From Prorocentrum cordatum (Eukaryota; Sar; Dinophyceae; Prorocentrales; Prorocentraceae), in the NCBI GenBank assembly GCA_963575745.1, contig CAUYUJ010000869.1, positions 405,053 through 469,052 on the forward strand: a stretch of 64,000 bases of DNA, written 5' to 3'. Positions 1 to 9,720 of the stretch are shown here, piece by piece (positions within the stretch are counted from its first letter, which is position 1; every line of letters begins with the position of its first letter). The translations under genes were made by a program, and so were the position numbers. The notes under the pieces were generated by a model that saw only the letters and a program-made list of their open reading frames with translations, had not been told where the DNA came from and ran no database searches.

Positions 1-2309
1 GTCCGACTCGTGCGACCTCTGGCCCAACAAGACCTCCCACGAAGGGGAGGAGCCTGGAACACAAGGAGAGGTACGGCAACGGGAGAAGATGCTGGCCGGC
101 TGCCTGCCGCCAGCGCTCCTCTGAGAACCGTGCCAGCCTGTCCTGGACCTCGGCCTTGTACCCATCCCTTGTGCCTTGGGGGTTATGTAGGGACCAGATC
201 GGTCAGTCTGGTGTGCCCCAGAACCTGAAAAGCACTAGACAGGCCCTGACCCACGTGCGGCCGTCGCACTCGTGCGCACCTGAGAATACGTCTGCCTCCT
301 CCTCCTCCTCCTCCTCCTCCTCCTCCTCCTCCTCCTCCTCCTCCTCCTCCTCCTCTTCCTCCGCTTCTAACTTTGACCGCTCCTCCCTTCCATCCTCGTC
401 TCCCCTGGAAAACCGGAACCCAGGACACGTCCAGGAGTGCGTTTTGACCAGAATCCCGTGGGGGGGATTCCAGCCGTGGCAGCGAGGAGCCCTCCGAAAC
501 CCGAACCGGACGATCGAAGCTCGACTGTCACGCCTCCTCCTCATCCTGCTCCGCGTGATTCTTCTCCACCAGCCCCAGACATCCGACAATCTGATTCTTT
601 CAATGCGCGGCCCGGGGGGGGTCCCGACCCCGTCCCCAGGGGTGTATTTTGTTGTCCCCGATCCATTATTGACTGTCCTGGGGCCCGGCCACGAGCCACC
701 GAGCTGACGAAGCCGAGATGGAGGAGAAACGCAGAGATTGCAATTTGCCCAGCACAGAACCCAACCATTTGTATACGAGTGGCAACTAACGGCGAGGAAC
801 TTTTTGATAGCGTATCACGGCAGCGGCCTGGGCGACACGCTATGCCGTGCAAGAGGATTGCGTGTCGCTCCGCTCCGCGGGACGGGGGGCTCGAAAAGGC
901 TCAGCACGCTGACGCTTGGAAGTGGAGACGTGGGCGTGGTGGGCCAGAACCCGCGGAGCGACACGCGAAGCCAAAGTTCCCGACCGTATACGAGTGGCGA
1001 CTACGAACAGGACCGCTGCATACACGAGAGCTTATTACCCCACTGCTGAAAATAAAAAATGTTGCGCTAAGAACATGGGCTTCACTCCAAGCGTCTTCTT
1101 AGACAGTAGCCCAGGCTCAGATATACAAACGTTCTACGAAAAAAAACGAGGCTCCAAGAAAACGCCCAGGGTCCCGTCCAGATTCTTGGTTCTTTTGAAC
1201 GAAATCTGGAGCCCATGATGATATTATCTTTCTCAAAATGTCTGATGAGTGTTAGGAAACTCTCGTACCCCCGAGCGCTTCGCGAACCGCGACAGGGGCG
1301 AAGCGCAACGGGCTGGGCGACGCCATGCGGACGCAACCGTCGGGCCCGTCGGTGGAGCTCCCCATGGGGCCACATCGTACGATTCGATAAGGAACGAAGG
1401 AATCCAGGGTCTGGAAGCCGATGGAAGCCCAATCGTGGACTGGCCATGGATGTCACCGCCGCCCTCATCAGAAAAGGGCTCCTCCAGGGCCTCCCGGGCA
1501 CCTTCCTTCCGGCCCCAGCCGCTCTCGAATGAGCGCGATGTGCTTCAGCTTCGTCTCGCCCTGGGAGAGCGAGGTGGCCACCGACGACCTCGCCCCGGTG
1601 GCCGAGGGCGGGCAGCGCGGAGTGGCGATTGCACCCCTGGGGAGGCCTCCGCCCCGATGTTCAAACCCCGGACTCGGACCTCGTGTTTCAACACCTGGGG
1701 GGGCTCACCCGCCCGTGGCCGTCGAACATGGCTCACGATGAAAAGGAAGCCCTGGAGAAGGTGTCGAGACCCTGGTGGGGTTCACGTCATCGGCAGGGCC
1801 GTGCCTCGGTCCGCGTGGACTCTTGCTTGAGCTTCCGCGACTTGCTCCAGATATTTGTTTGGCGACGTCTACACAAACTCCGATTCTTTTAGATAGGCAT
1901 CGAACTACTGACTGACATGTACCTCGGTCTATCTGGCTTGATCCCCACAAGTCGATCGGAGAAGAGTCGTCAAGCCCTGCGGAGGCATGCTCCCCTGCAC
2001 ATGCGTGTTATTTGTTCTGAGGTGTGGGAACAGGCAGGCGCTGAAGGCGGATCCAGGTAAACCTGGCAGCCCCGACAGCTCCCCAGGGCCAACGCCGCTA
2101 GGGGGGCGGGGAAGCAATACGTTGTGTGGCAAGCAGGCGGGGGGAGGCACAAGCGGGAGAAGGGGGCGGCTCGTAGACCTGGGCCGGCACGGGAACGGAA
2201 AGAGCGGACCAGGAACTTGCCCGAAAGGGCTCACGGCACCCTTCGGTCTTGGGAGCCTTGGTGGTACGTAAGAGCTTGTTACGTCACCACTCTCTGTTGG
2301 GAGCCCTGG
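1..2309. other. No supported gene; mixed intergenic sequence
   Basis: Short open frames occur on both strands but none shows a recognisable motif or a consistent frame. Two small things are visible. A pure CTC tract lies at about 296-358. A segment at about 1349-1371 closely matches part of the 77-bp satellite unit found near 52 kb (GGTGGAGCTCC followed by TATGGGGCCAC in the satellite, CATGGGGCCAC here). Confidence 0.5.
296..360. repeat. (CTC)n microsatellite
   Basis: About twenty tandem CTC/TCC units. The tract gives serine, glutamate or glycine runs depending on frame and strand, so the surrounding open frames are products of the repeat and not evidence of a protein. Confidence 0.95.
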
Positions 2310-2640
2310 TGTTCAAAAACTCAGAGAAATCAATGTTTTTGGCCTCCTGAAGCCCTCTCGGGGGCCCTTTTGAAAGCCTCTGGAGCCGTCTCGAGACTGT
2401 CTTGGACCGGCTAGAAGCCATCTGAAGCTCTCTTGGGGCTGTCTTGGGGCCCTCTTGGGCCGTCTGGGAACCCTCTTGGACCGTTTTCGGCCCCCTGGGG
2501 GGCCTCTGGGGCCGTCTTGGGACGATCTTTGGGGCATCTTGGGCCCGTCCGGGTGCCCTCTTGGACCGTCTTGGGCCCGTTTGGGGCGCCTCGTAAGCCG
2601 TGTTGGGGCCTTTTTGCCGGCTCAGCCCAAAAAAATACAA
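2310..2640. repeat. Degenerate CTTGGGGCC-type tandem repeat, copy 1
   Basis: A run of imperfect units of roughly 20-30 bases built on TCTTGGGGCCGTCTTGG. It stays open in several frames (GPRGPQDGP-like on one strand, LGPSWGLLG-like on the other). Similar tracts occur near 17.4, 32.9, 33.2 and 54.6-55.3 kb, so this is a dispersed repeat family and not a gene. Confidence 0.85.
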
Positions 2641-2720
2641 AGAAACAGGCCATGGGAGCGGCCCGGGAGCCGCTTCACTCGAAAAAGTACCAGCGAAAAC
2701 GGGCCAGTAGACCAATGACT

Positions 2721-3150
2721 TGTCTGCGAGGCCCCATCTTCCACAACTTTTTGAAAGCAGAGATCGCGTCTCGAGAAAAACGGCACGCGCGAGCTCGCCA
2801 GGCAGCAGTCCTGCCGAAGGAGAGGCAACTCGGGAGATGGCGGTCGGCATTGAGCAGGACCAGCATCACGAAAAGAAAAGCTTCAAGGAGAGAACTCGAA
2901 ACACCAGAATGACGGAGGGCAGGCCACGGGTGCACTTGAGACGGGGAAAAAACGATGGGGCGGCAGGCAACACCGTGCAAACACTCCGATGTCTGCGAAG
3001 CCCCATCTTCCACAACTTCTTGAAAGCAGAGATCGTGTCTCGAGAAACGCAGCACGGGCGAGCTCGCCAGGCAGCAATCATGCCGAAGGCAAGGCGACTC
3101 GGGAGATGGTGGTCGGCACTGAGCGGGATCAACATCACGAAAAGAAAGGC
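2721..3150. repeat. Direct duplication, two units of about 160 bp offset by 269 bp
   Basis: The segments 2721-2881 and 2990-3150 are alike over about 160 bases (both begin TGTCTGCGA and end in CATCACGAAAAGAAA) with scattered substitutions. Each translates on the minus strand to a similar frame containing AISAFKKLWKMG or TISAFKKLWKMG, but no start or family is recognised. It may be an old duplicated exon fragment or a non-coding repeat. Confidence 0.8.
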
Positions 3151-3700
3151 AAGTCCCAAGTCACTTCCCGAAACATGGATGTGTTTTCTGTCTGCTAGCA
3201 GTCGTCAGGACGGCGGCGAGGTCACGGCACAAGCCTACAGTTGGGCGAGGCCCCGACTGCTCAATGTGCGGCTGTCCGGCGCACGAGCAACACTCACGAC
3301 CCCGACAAAGCCTCCCTTTAAGATGCTGAATGCAGTCGGGTGTCGCGTTGCCGAAGAGAACATGCGCCCACTTGCGCCATCATGTGCCGCAACTGCAGAA
3401 ATATAGGGAGGCGGACGCGGCACTGTGGCGCGCTCGGCGCCTGACAGTAGGAATCTTCCACCAAAATACTGCTAAATGGTTTTCCAAGAACCACAATATC
3501 TGAAATTTACCAAACACGCGAACGATGCGAAGGGTGACCCTGGGGATCTTGCTGCCACGCCGAAGGGCGGCGTGGTCTTTCTCACTAAATCAGATATGTC
3601 TTTCACTCCCCAGGGCTGCTCTGAGGTTCGAACGAAACGAATTCGCATCCGAGCAACTGAAAAGCCAGTGCGTTGTGCAATGGCTGCGCCAAGCAATGAA
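3151..3700. other. No supported gene
   Basis: Nothing beyond short open frames was recognised here. Confidence 0.4.
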
Positions 3701-4195
3701 CCTATATTCGGCATCGCTGTCCGAAAGGCGCAGCACAGCGGGGTCGGTGAGATCTAACCTGGCATCGCAGATGGCACCCCAAAGGCGAGCAGCACACCCT
3801 CGATACGAGATGGCTTCCCCGACCCCGCCCTCCCCGCAGAAAAGCCCGCGAGAAGGGCAGGGCGGCCGCGCGGCCAAAGAAAAGCGCCTCGAGGTTGTCG
3901 TCCGCTTTCTTGAATGCGGCGACTTGCCAGGACAGCAGACGGGCCGCCGACAGATTGAGCCTGGCGGCGTTCTCGCACCGTTTGAGGGGGCTCTCGCACT
4001 GCCAGCCCCCCCGCATCTTCAGCTCCACGCGGTCGCGGCGGCGGCCTTGCAGGTCCACCGAGGCCCCCGAGCGACGGCGCTGGCACAGCACGGGGCTGCG
4101 CAGATGCAGCTTGTCCCTGGCGCGGTTGAACTCCGTCGCGAGCTCTGGGTAGCCGCGTGGGAACAGGTGCGAGTCTGGGCGGCCAGTCGCGATCG
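3700..4195 (-). pseudogene. Decayed tyrosine recombinase (C-terminal part), retroelement fragment D
   Basis: Minus-strand sequence from about 4195 to 3868 aligns by eye with the recombinase of element B. Both share a LF-x(3)-YP block, an RR-[AS]-GAS-x-D block holding the conserved arginine, and RG-x-W-x(4)-S-x(2)-RC-x(2)-A-[AG]-RL. The catalytic tyrosine expected in the last block is cysteine (TGC) here. The upstream part is missing and the sequence abuts the (TA)n tract at 4221. Downstream, a minus frame near 3750 has a LDLTDPAV segment that may be the start of the methyltransferase-like domain, but frames change. I read it as the decayed 3' part of a DIRS-like element. Confidence 0.55.
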
Positions 4196-4219
4196 CCGCG
4201 ATCGCGCGCGGCAGCCCAA

Positions 4220-4220
<1 letters not shown>

Positions 4221-4265
<45 letters not shown>
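4221..4265. repeat. (TA)n microsatellite at the 3' end of element A
   Basis: About twenty-two TA units directly next to the outer direct repeat of element A, which begins AGCTCGC. Element B ends at a very similar junction (AGCTCCG next to a TA tract), so the TA tract may be a tail or a preferred target. Confidence 0.95.
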
Positions 4266-4267
<2 letters not shown>

Positions 4268-4271
4268 GTAT

Positions 4272-4423
4272 AGCTCGCTTCGGCTCCCGGGCCAGGCACC
4301 TTTTCCATCTGGGACAGCACAGGGCCAGGCGTTGACCGAGCTAGAAGCGCGAGAGCAGCAGAGACATAGCGGACGAGGAGCGCGACAGCGCTCGAGAGGA
4401 CCACCCGCGCGACCCTCACCCGA
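4272..4423 (-). repeat. Outer direct repeat B2 of element A
   Basis: 152 bp, matching 4532-4683 at an offset of 260 bp with about three differences. It ends against the TA microsatellite. Confidence 0.9.
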
Positions 4424-4461
4424 CAAAAGTGGCGAGAAGGCGCGTCGGGATGGCCACGGGG

Positions 4462-4527
4462 AAAACTTCGAGCCATATATGTGCACGTCCGACCTGTTGC
4501 CTCTGCTCAGCCCTCAGTTGTGAAAAC
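4462..4527 (-). repeat. 66-bp leader sequence A2, identical in element C
   Basis: Read by eye, this segment is identical to 27740-27805. On the minus strand both copies contain the same ATG (first base 4476 or 27754) followed by codons for MARSF. In element C that ATG opens ORF1, so the sequence is probably the element's 5' end, repeated here near the 3' end. Confidence 0.85.
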
Positions 4528-4531
4528 TACC

Positions 4532-4683
4532 AGCTCGCTTCGGCTCCCGGGCCAAGCACCTTTTCCATCTGGGACAGCACAGGGCCAGGCGTTGACCGAG
4601 CTAGAAGCGCGAGAGCAGCAGAGACATAGCGGACGAGGAGCGCGACAGCGCTCGAGAGGACCACCTGTGCGACCCTCACCCGA
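4532..4683 (-). repeat. Inner direct repeat B1 of element A
   Basis: Partner of 4272-4423. It lies 73 bp downstream (minus sense) of the stop codon that ends the methyltransferase-like frame at 4756. Confidence 0.9.
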
Positions 4684-4755
4684 TCCCGCAGGTTCAACTG
4701 GCCGAAGGCCGTATAAATAAAGAAGACACACTTTTCGGAGAGCAGGCAATGCGGG

Positions 4756-5500
4756 CTATCTCATGGCAAGAGACTGGAGGGCGAGACAAGGCTGAATGTG
4801 CAACGCTTCGACGATACAGCGCGAAGCGGCCTGGGCGAGGGGACGAGGATACACGGCGGCGACAGCGGTGCGCTTTCGCCCTTGCTCATCGTTGCCCTCC
4901 AGAATTACATGACGGTTGCCCGAGCGACTGCAAATGCATCTTTTTCCAAAGCAGACTAGCTGTAAAGGGTGCATGGCGCCCGCCCCCCAAGACATGATGG
5001 TCGTGGTTTTCTTGAAATCGGCGCCGTACTGACACTGATGTAGAACAGACTTTTGGCAAGACGGCCGGCGACACAAGCGAGCGAGGGGAGGGCACGACCA
5101 AATCTGCGAGGCATGTGGATTCTCGAGAAAGACAGGCACACGGGCAGAGATGCACTCACGAATTATGATCACTGTCATGCGCAGCGTGGCATTGCCCGCG
5201 GCGGCGCGAGCCTGCTCGGACGATGAGAGGTCGGGCAGCCCGAACGGGCAGCGGTCCGACCTGAGCGGGCGCCGCAGGGCTCGCGTCCAGCTGGTGCAGG
5301 GGGCGCCCAGCCAGACAGCACCCACTGCGCGCGACCGGATCCAGCCGACGACGGTGGCGATGAAGGCAGGCCGCACATGATCCTCTAGTGGGCTGCGCTG
5401 CCAGTCGAGCCCAAATGCGGCGAAGCCGCGGGCACGCAGCGCCTCGGCGATCCTGCCAGCTCCGCAGAGGAGCTCCAGCACAGGGCGGCGCCTGAGGGCC
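4756..5500 (-). CDS. Methyltransferase-like domain, element A
   Basis: This is the C-terminal part of the frame that also holds the RT. Visible motifs are LELLCGAGRIAEALRARG (a glycine-rich SAM-binding loop), LGAPCTSWTRA (a PC-containing catalytic-type loop), FLENPHASQIW and a Cys/His-containing tail with HQCQYGADFKKTT. The same series occurs in element B (FAGSGHFSQAW, LGTPCSSFSRA, IENPAASRLW). DIRS-type elements are known to carry methyltransferase domains of uncertain target. Whether it is translated as a fusion, by frameshift, or separately is not clear, because the recombinase frame lies between it and the RT. Confidence 0.65.
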
Positions 5501-5582
5501 CGGCCTGACGCAGCAGCGCGGCGATGCTGCCGCTGCAGGTGCCGCTTCACCGCGTCCGTCGGCGGGCAGACGCCGTCGCCGC

Positions 5583-6620
5583 CTAGGCCGCGGGCCGCCT
5601 GCGTGGGCGGCCGCTGGCGGCCAGCTGCCTTCCCTGAGGCAGCGGGCGGAGGAGCGACGCGGCGGCGGCCAGGACGCGGCCAGTCGCTAGCCAGCTGGGC
5701 AGGCGGCCGCCGACCGGCGGCTCCAGGTTGCTCTCGACGAAGGCCCCGAGCTCCATCACCTTGGACGGGATCCGGGCGAGCTCGTCCAAGAGCTTGGTCT
5801 CCTGTACGAACAGCGCGCCCAGTCGGCCCACCTCCAGGTCCCACCGCGGCTCCGACGACGCTGTGGACTGCCTCCGAGCGTGAAGCAGCGGGTTGAGCCC
5901 AGCCTCCCGATTGAAGAGGATGCTCACGTCGTTCACGCCTGTCTTGCCTGGCTCCTGTCCACTCTCGTGCAGGAACAGCCCGAGGGACTGGTAGCCGGCG
6001 CCCGCCGCCACCGACGGAGACATCAGATGCCGCCCGCGCAGCTCCGCCGTCCAGCCAGTCCTGAGGCACGAGGCGAACATGACGAGGATGCAAATGGCCA
6101 ACCGTGGGAACCCGTCGTGGACCAGGAGGCCCGCCAAGGAGAGCACCACGCGACGCGGCAGTGGCAGCAGGGCGCGAGCAGGCGAGCACCGCGCCCACGC
6201 CGCAGCTGCGCGGTGAGCCCTCGGCAGTAGAAGCGAGGCCCCCTTGTGGAACGAGCCGAGGAAGTACGCCACCGCCGCCAAGAGGACGCCCCCCTGAGTG
6301 CCGCCGCCGCTGAGGAGGAACTCGCTGTGCATGTACAGCACCAGCGCCTCGCCCAGGCCCGAGTGCGTCGCCCAGTCCAGGCGGCGCGCGACACAGAAGT
6401 CGACGAAGCTGGCGAGGGCCTCCCGGTAGCGACGAGCCGTCGAGCTCCTCGCCGCCAGCCGCTCGAGCAGCGAGAGCCTCGCCACCGCCGTCGTCTCCAC
6501 CGCCAGCGCCCGCGCAGGGGCCGCACGCTCGGCCCGGAGCGCCAAGGGCGCCGGGACGGCCGAGCGGCGAGCCGCTGCTGCAGCCTGGGCCAGCGCCAGC
6601 ACCAGCACAAGCCGCCGCAC
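5583..6620 (-). CDS. Tyrosine recombinase-like protein, element A (catalytic end not recognised)
   Basis: 345 codons in a different frame from the RT. An N-terminal core-binding region (TARRYREALASFVDFCV, LVLYMHSEFLLSGG) is followed by a catalytic-domain start with a CLRTGWTAELRGRHL stretch, where the first conserved arginine would lie, and EPGKTGVNDVSILF, a typical beta-strand region of retroelement recombinases. The following H-x2-R and tyrosine blocks seen in fragments D and B were not recognised, so the C-terminal half is replaced or eroded. In an active element the enzyme would insert circular cDNA without leaving target-site duplications. This copy is probably inactive. Confidence 0.55.
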   Translation of the reverse strand: MRRLVLVLALAQAAAAARRSAVPAPLALRAERAAPARALAVETTAVARLSLLERLAARSSTARRYREALASFVDFCVARRLDWATHSGLGEALVLYMHSEFLLSGGGTQGGVLLAAVAYFLGSFHKGASLLLPRAHRAAAAWARCSPARALLPLPRRVVLSLAGLLVHDGFPRLAICILVMFASCLRTGWTAELRGRHLMSPSVAAGAGYQSLGLFLHESGQEPGKTGVNDVSILFNREAGLNPLLHARRQSTASSEPRWDLEVGRLGALFVQETKLLDELARIPSKVMELGAFVESNLEPPVGGRLPSWLATGRVLAAAASLLRPLPQGRQLAASGRPRRRPAA

Positions 6621-6649
6621 GTGCGAGCAGCCCGCCTCCAGGGGGCTGC

Positions 6650-8955
6650 GGCGCCGGCCGTCTGCCAGAGAACCAGCCAGAACGCCCGCGGCTGAGCGAG
6701 TCGGAGGGATTGGCCTCAGAAGGTATCCACCTCACTGCCAGGGTTGAGCCAGTGGCCACGGAGAGCGCGCAGATCTTGCGAAGCGTGCTCTGGAGGTGCT
6801 TACTGCGGGCCCGACCCTTGCCGACGGACAGGACGAGCGGCAGGTTGTCGGAGAGGATGAGGAACCGAGAACCGAACGCGGAGGTGGACCTCAGGAGGTG
6901 CCGATACCCAAGAACGAGCGCTTCCCCCTCCAGAGCTAAGATGTTGGCCCCCCCCTCGATGTACACGGCGGCAACGGAGCCCCAGGCGGGCCCACGGATG
7001 AAGTGGGGCGGGACCTCGTCGAAGTCCACGACGGGCCTCATGTCCATGATCGACTTGTAGGTGTCCCCAGGAGCCCTCGGGAGCTGCGGCTCGACCAGGC
7101 CCTCAGAGGCCTCACCCAAGACGCCCTCGAACGGCAGGCCCTCGGCGATGCCATCCCTGACGAGCTGAGTACTCACCCCGAAGTGGCCCTCGAGGCCCCC
7201 CAAGTGCTCGGACGAGCTATCACCGTTGATCCCGATCGTCCTACGCCTTGCCTGCGCACCTCCCTCGACTTTGTACCTCCACTTTTCAGTGACTCTCCCA
7301 ATGGCGCCCACACGGTCCTTTGGGGCGCGACGAGCAACAACGCCCAGCCCAAATGGCGAGACGTCTGCGCAAGCAACCCGCCCGTGCCACGGGGCGCCAA
7401 GGTCAACAGTACAGAGCGGCAGCAGGTCGTGGACTAGCTGGAGCTCATGACGGACCGCGGGCCAGAGCGGCGCCGCGACTGGCCCAGTGGCCTCGACGTA
7501 GGCGTAGGTGGCCCCGAGGATGCACAGCAACTCTCTGCGCAGCAGCAGCGCCCAGGTGATATGGCCGGTCAGAACGCGCAGCAGGAAGCCGCTGACGACT
7601 TGCCTCCTGAGCGTGGCGCGAATAGCCGCGCGCAGCCGCCAGATGTTGCGCGTCTTGAGGCTCAGCCAGCGCCCCTCGCGCAGCGATAGCCCCAGAAAGT
7701 CGCGATCCTGGGAGGGCGCCTCGAGCTCGTGCACGGCGAGCCCGTGGCGCGTCAGGTCGTCGGTGACGGCCTGCAGCCGCTCGCTCACAGTCTTTGGGGA
7801 GCCGCCGAGGACGAAGTAGTTGTCCACGTAGCCGGCGCCCGCGACCGAGTCCAGGGTGCTCGTGAGCTGGCAGCCGCAGTGGCCGTCAAGGATGAGGTCA
7901 CTCTGAGGGAAACCAGCGCGGCCCAGCGATGCCTCCAGCACCGTCTGGCAGAGGTGCAAGGCCCAGCTGAAGCCCATTGGCAGCACCACCACCTGGGGCA
8001 GCAGGAGCGCCTCGCCCTCCACCCCGTCCAGGTCCGCCGAGGCGATGGAGACCCGCACGTCGCCAGTCTCGAGCCGCCCCCAGGCGGACGCAGACGGCAG
8101 CTGGGTGCGAGGCGCATCGACGAACGCGCAGTTGGCGAGCCGCGCGTCGAAGACGACCCTCAGACGACCAATCTTTTTTGGCGCGAAGAAAATCCCCATG
8201 TTGCCACGGCGCCCTCGCGCCGGGGCAAATGTCAGCATGCTGCGCTCCATCATGGCGCTGAGGAAGGCGGCGTAGTCGGGCAGCGAGCGCAGCAGCGCAG
8301 GGTCCGTGCATGGACCGTGCGGGCAGGCCTCCGCCCGCAGCTGCCGCGCCCCCTCGGGCTCGCGGAGCATTTGGCACCCCCACTCCCGCAGCGCGGCTGA
8401 GTCACGCACGCCCAGCAGCCCAAGGAGCGGAGCGGGCGGCTGCGACACATCAGGCCAGGAGACGAGGTCTGGCACGTAGGGAGTGGTGGGCCCGCCGCCG
8501 TCGGGGCACAGCGCGGACCCAGCAAGGAGCTCCCGCAGGGCCCCGTTGTTGTCGGAGACGTCGTCACGATACTCGGGTGGCTCAGGGCCCAGAGCAGCGA
8601 CCGAGTCCCAAATGTGGGCGGCGGCACAGCGCTGCCCGGCAGTCGGCGTCGGCGCGGGCGAGGACTGGTCGCCGTAGAGGTCATTCAGAGCGTGCACGGC
8701 AGCATTGGCACGGCCCAGCGCGTGCGCGAGGGCATGGCTGGCCCGCACCCGCCGCCGAGTCCGTGACACGTGGGACACCACATCAGCAGCAGCCAGCGGC
8801 GGTAGCGGAAAGATGTCCCGCTGCCGGTCGTCGTCCTGCCGCCGGCGCCCAGCGCCGCCAGGGGAGGAGCCCGCGCTGTTGGCGGGCTCCGCGGGGGCCA
8901 AGGGGGACGGAGGCGGCGGCTGGCCAGGCCATCCGCCCCGGGGCGAGTCAATCAT
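6650..8955 (-). CDS. Reverse transcriptase with RNase H, element A
   Basis: The frame starts at ATG 8955, whose ATGATTGA overlaps the gag stop. RT fingers appear as GRLRVVFDARLANCAF, motif A as SADLDG, motif B as LPMGFSWAL (about 7960-7985) and motif C as YVDN (about 7803-7832); YVDN in place of YxDD is also seen in element B. An RNase H-like region follows, with ACADVSPFGLGVV, EGEALVLGYRHLL, LILSDNLPLVLS and RWIPSEANPSDSLSR. The order RT then RNase H without integrase fits DIRS-type elements. The same frame stays open to 4756 because of high GC, but between about 6650 and 5500 it is a shadow of the recombinase frame. No stop interrupts the RT-RNase H part. Confidence 0.8.
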
Positions 8956-9718
8956 CGCCCCCTGCGGCGTTGGGCCCGCCGCCACGGCCGCCGCGGCCGC
9001 CGCCGCGCCGCCCCCTCCCGCGCCCTGCACCAGGCTGGCCGGGCACGCCCCCAGCGAGGGCGCGCTCCTCTCGCGCCTTGCGCCTCTCCTTCGCCACCGC
9101 CATCTCCCGCTGCAGCTCCTGCGCGAGGTGGTCGCGCAGGTCCGGGCAGACGCACGCCGCCCCGTCGAGCTCCTGCGACCCCATCATGACCGCGCGGTCC
9201 GCCGCGCCGGCATCACCCGGGGTGACCAGCTGGCGGTAGCGCTCCTCCTGCACCTGCACTGAACGGGCCACGAGCTCGAGGTGGGCCAGGTTCGTGGCGT
9301 GCTCCTGGTCGTAGGTCACTGCCGACTCCAGCACCATGCACCCCATCTGGTGGACGTCCACCCCCGGCGACTCAGGGTCGGGCCCCGTCTCAGCTAGCCA
9401 CCGCTGGTGGTGGGCCGTCGGGGTCCCCGACCTCTGGGCCATGTACTGCAGCACCCACAGCAGCGCGCGCGGTCCGCGCACTGGCCAGTCAGGCCAGGGG
9501 AACTCGACCATCTGGGAGACAATGACCCGGAAGTCGGCACGCCGCACTCCTCGCAAGTCCCTCACGACGGCGAAGATGCGGGCGTCGCCGCCAGGGCCGG
9601 CCTGGGCGCCGCCAGCCAGCACGCCCGCGGGCGCTGGCACTGCGGCAGGCGGCGCGACGCCGGGGGCGGCGGCCACGGCAGGCCGGGCTGGTCCAGGGGC
9701 CAGCATGAGGACGTCCAT
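8948..9718 (-). CDS. Gag-like protein of element A
   Basis: 256 codons from an ATG at 9718. A Pro/Ala-rich N-terminus is followed by a compact region with FPWPDWPVRGPRALLWVL, GTPTAHHQRW and a YDQ-x(5)-NL-x(3)-E stretch, then a basic coiled segment (AVAKERRKAREER) and a Gly/Arg-rich tail that could bind RNA. The decayed element B has a matching block (YDQ-x(4)-PNL-x(2)-IE and TGSHRLGGEVMICPEL against MGSQELDGAACVCPDL), which supports a shared gag-like role. The TGA stop at 8948-8950 overlaps the ATG of the RT frame (ATGATTGA), suggesting coupled termination and reinitiation. The open frame continues a little upstream of the ATG, so the element may have lost N-terminal sequence. The role is inferred from position and composition. 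Confidence 0.65.
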   Translation of the reverse strand: MDVLMLAPGPARPAVAAAPGVAPPAAVPAPAGVLAGGAQAGPGGDARIFAVVRDLRGVRRADFRVIVSQMVEFPWPDWPVRGPRALLWVLQYMAQRSGTPTAHHQRWLAETGPDPESPGVDVHQMGCMVLESAVTYDQEHATNLAHLELVARSVQVQEERYRQLVTPGDAGAADRAVMMGSQELDGAACVCPDLRDHLAQELQREMAVAKERRKAREERALAGGVPGQPGAGRGRGRRGGGRGGRGGGPNAAGGDD

Positions 9719-9720
9719 CG

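Larger units (their letters stand above)
4272..9720 (-). mobile_element. Tyrosine-recombinase (DIRS/Ngaro-like) retroelement A
   Basis: In minus-strand order the element holds a gag-like ORF (9718-8948), RT plus RNase H (8955 to about 6650), a tyrosine-recombinase-like ORF (6620-5583), a methyltransferase-like domain (about 5500-4756) and a 3' terminal repeat block. The block is repeat B1 (4683-4532), a 108-bp segment A2 (4531-4424) and repeat B2 (4423-4272). The two B copies are 152 bp and differ at about three positions. A2 contains a 66-bp sequence (4462-4527) also found at the 5' start of element C. B1-A2-B2 at the 3' end with A at the 5' end is the split-direct-repeat structure known for PAT/Ngaro-type elements. 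The 5' end is truncated near 9720, where no A copy is seen. Lack of an integrase, protease or LTR agrees with the class. Confidence 0.75.

Noticed and set aside
156-707. Serine-rich frame at the left edge
   Set aside because: It is created by the CTC microsatellite, with no supporting motif on either side.
4462-4485. Resemblance of CATATATGGCTCGAAG in the 66-bp leader to the dinoflagellate spliced leader
   Set aside because: Only about ten scattered positions agree with the known leader ending TTTTGGCTCAAG, and the upstream part does not match.
4756-9030. A single 1,424-codon protein across element A
   Set aside because: The middle (about 6650-5500) has no domain in that frame, while the recombinase reads clearly in another frame. 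High GC keeps the shadow frame open, and the RT more likely starts at the ATG at 8955.
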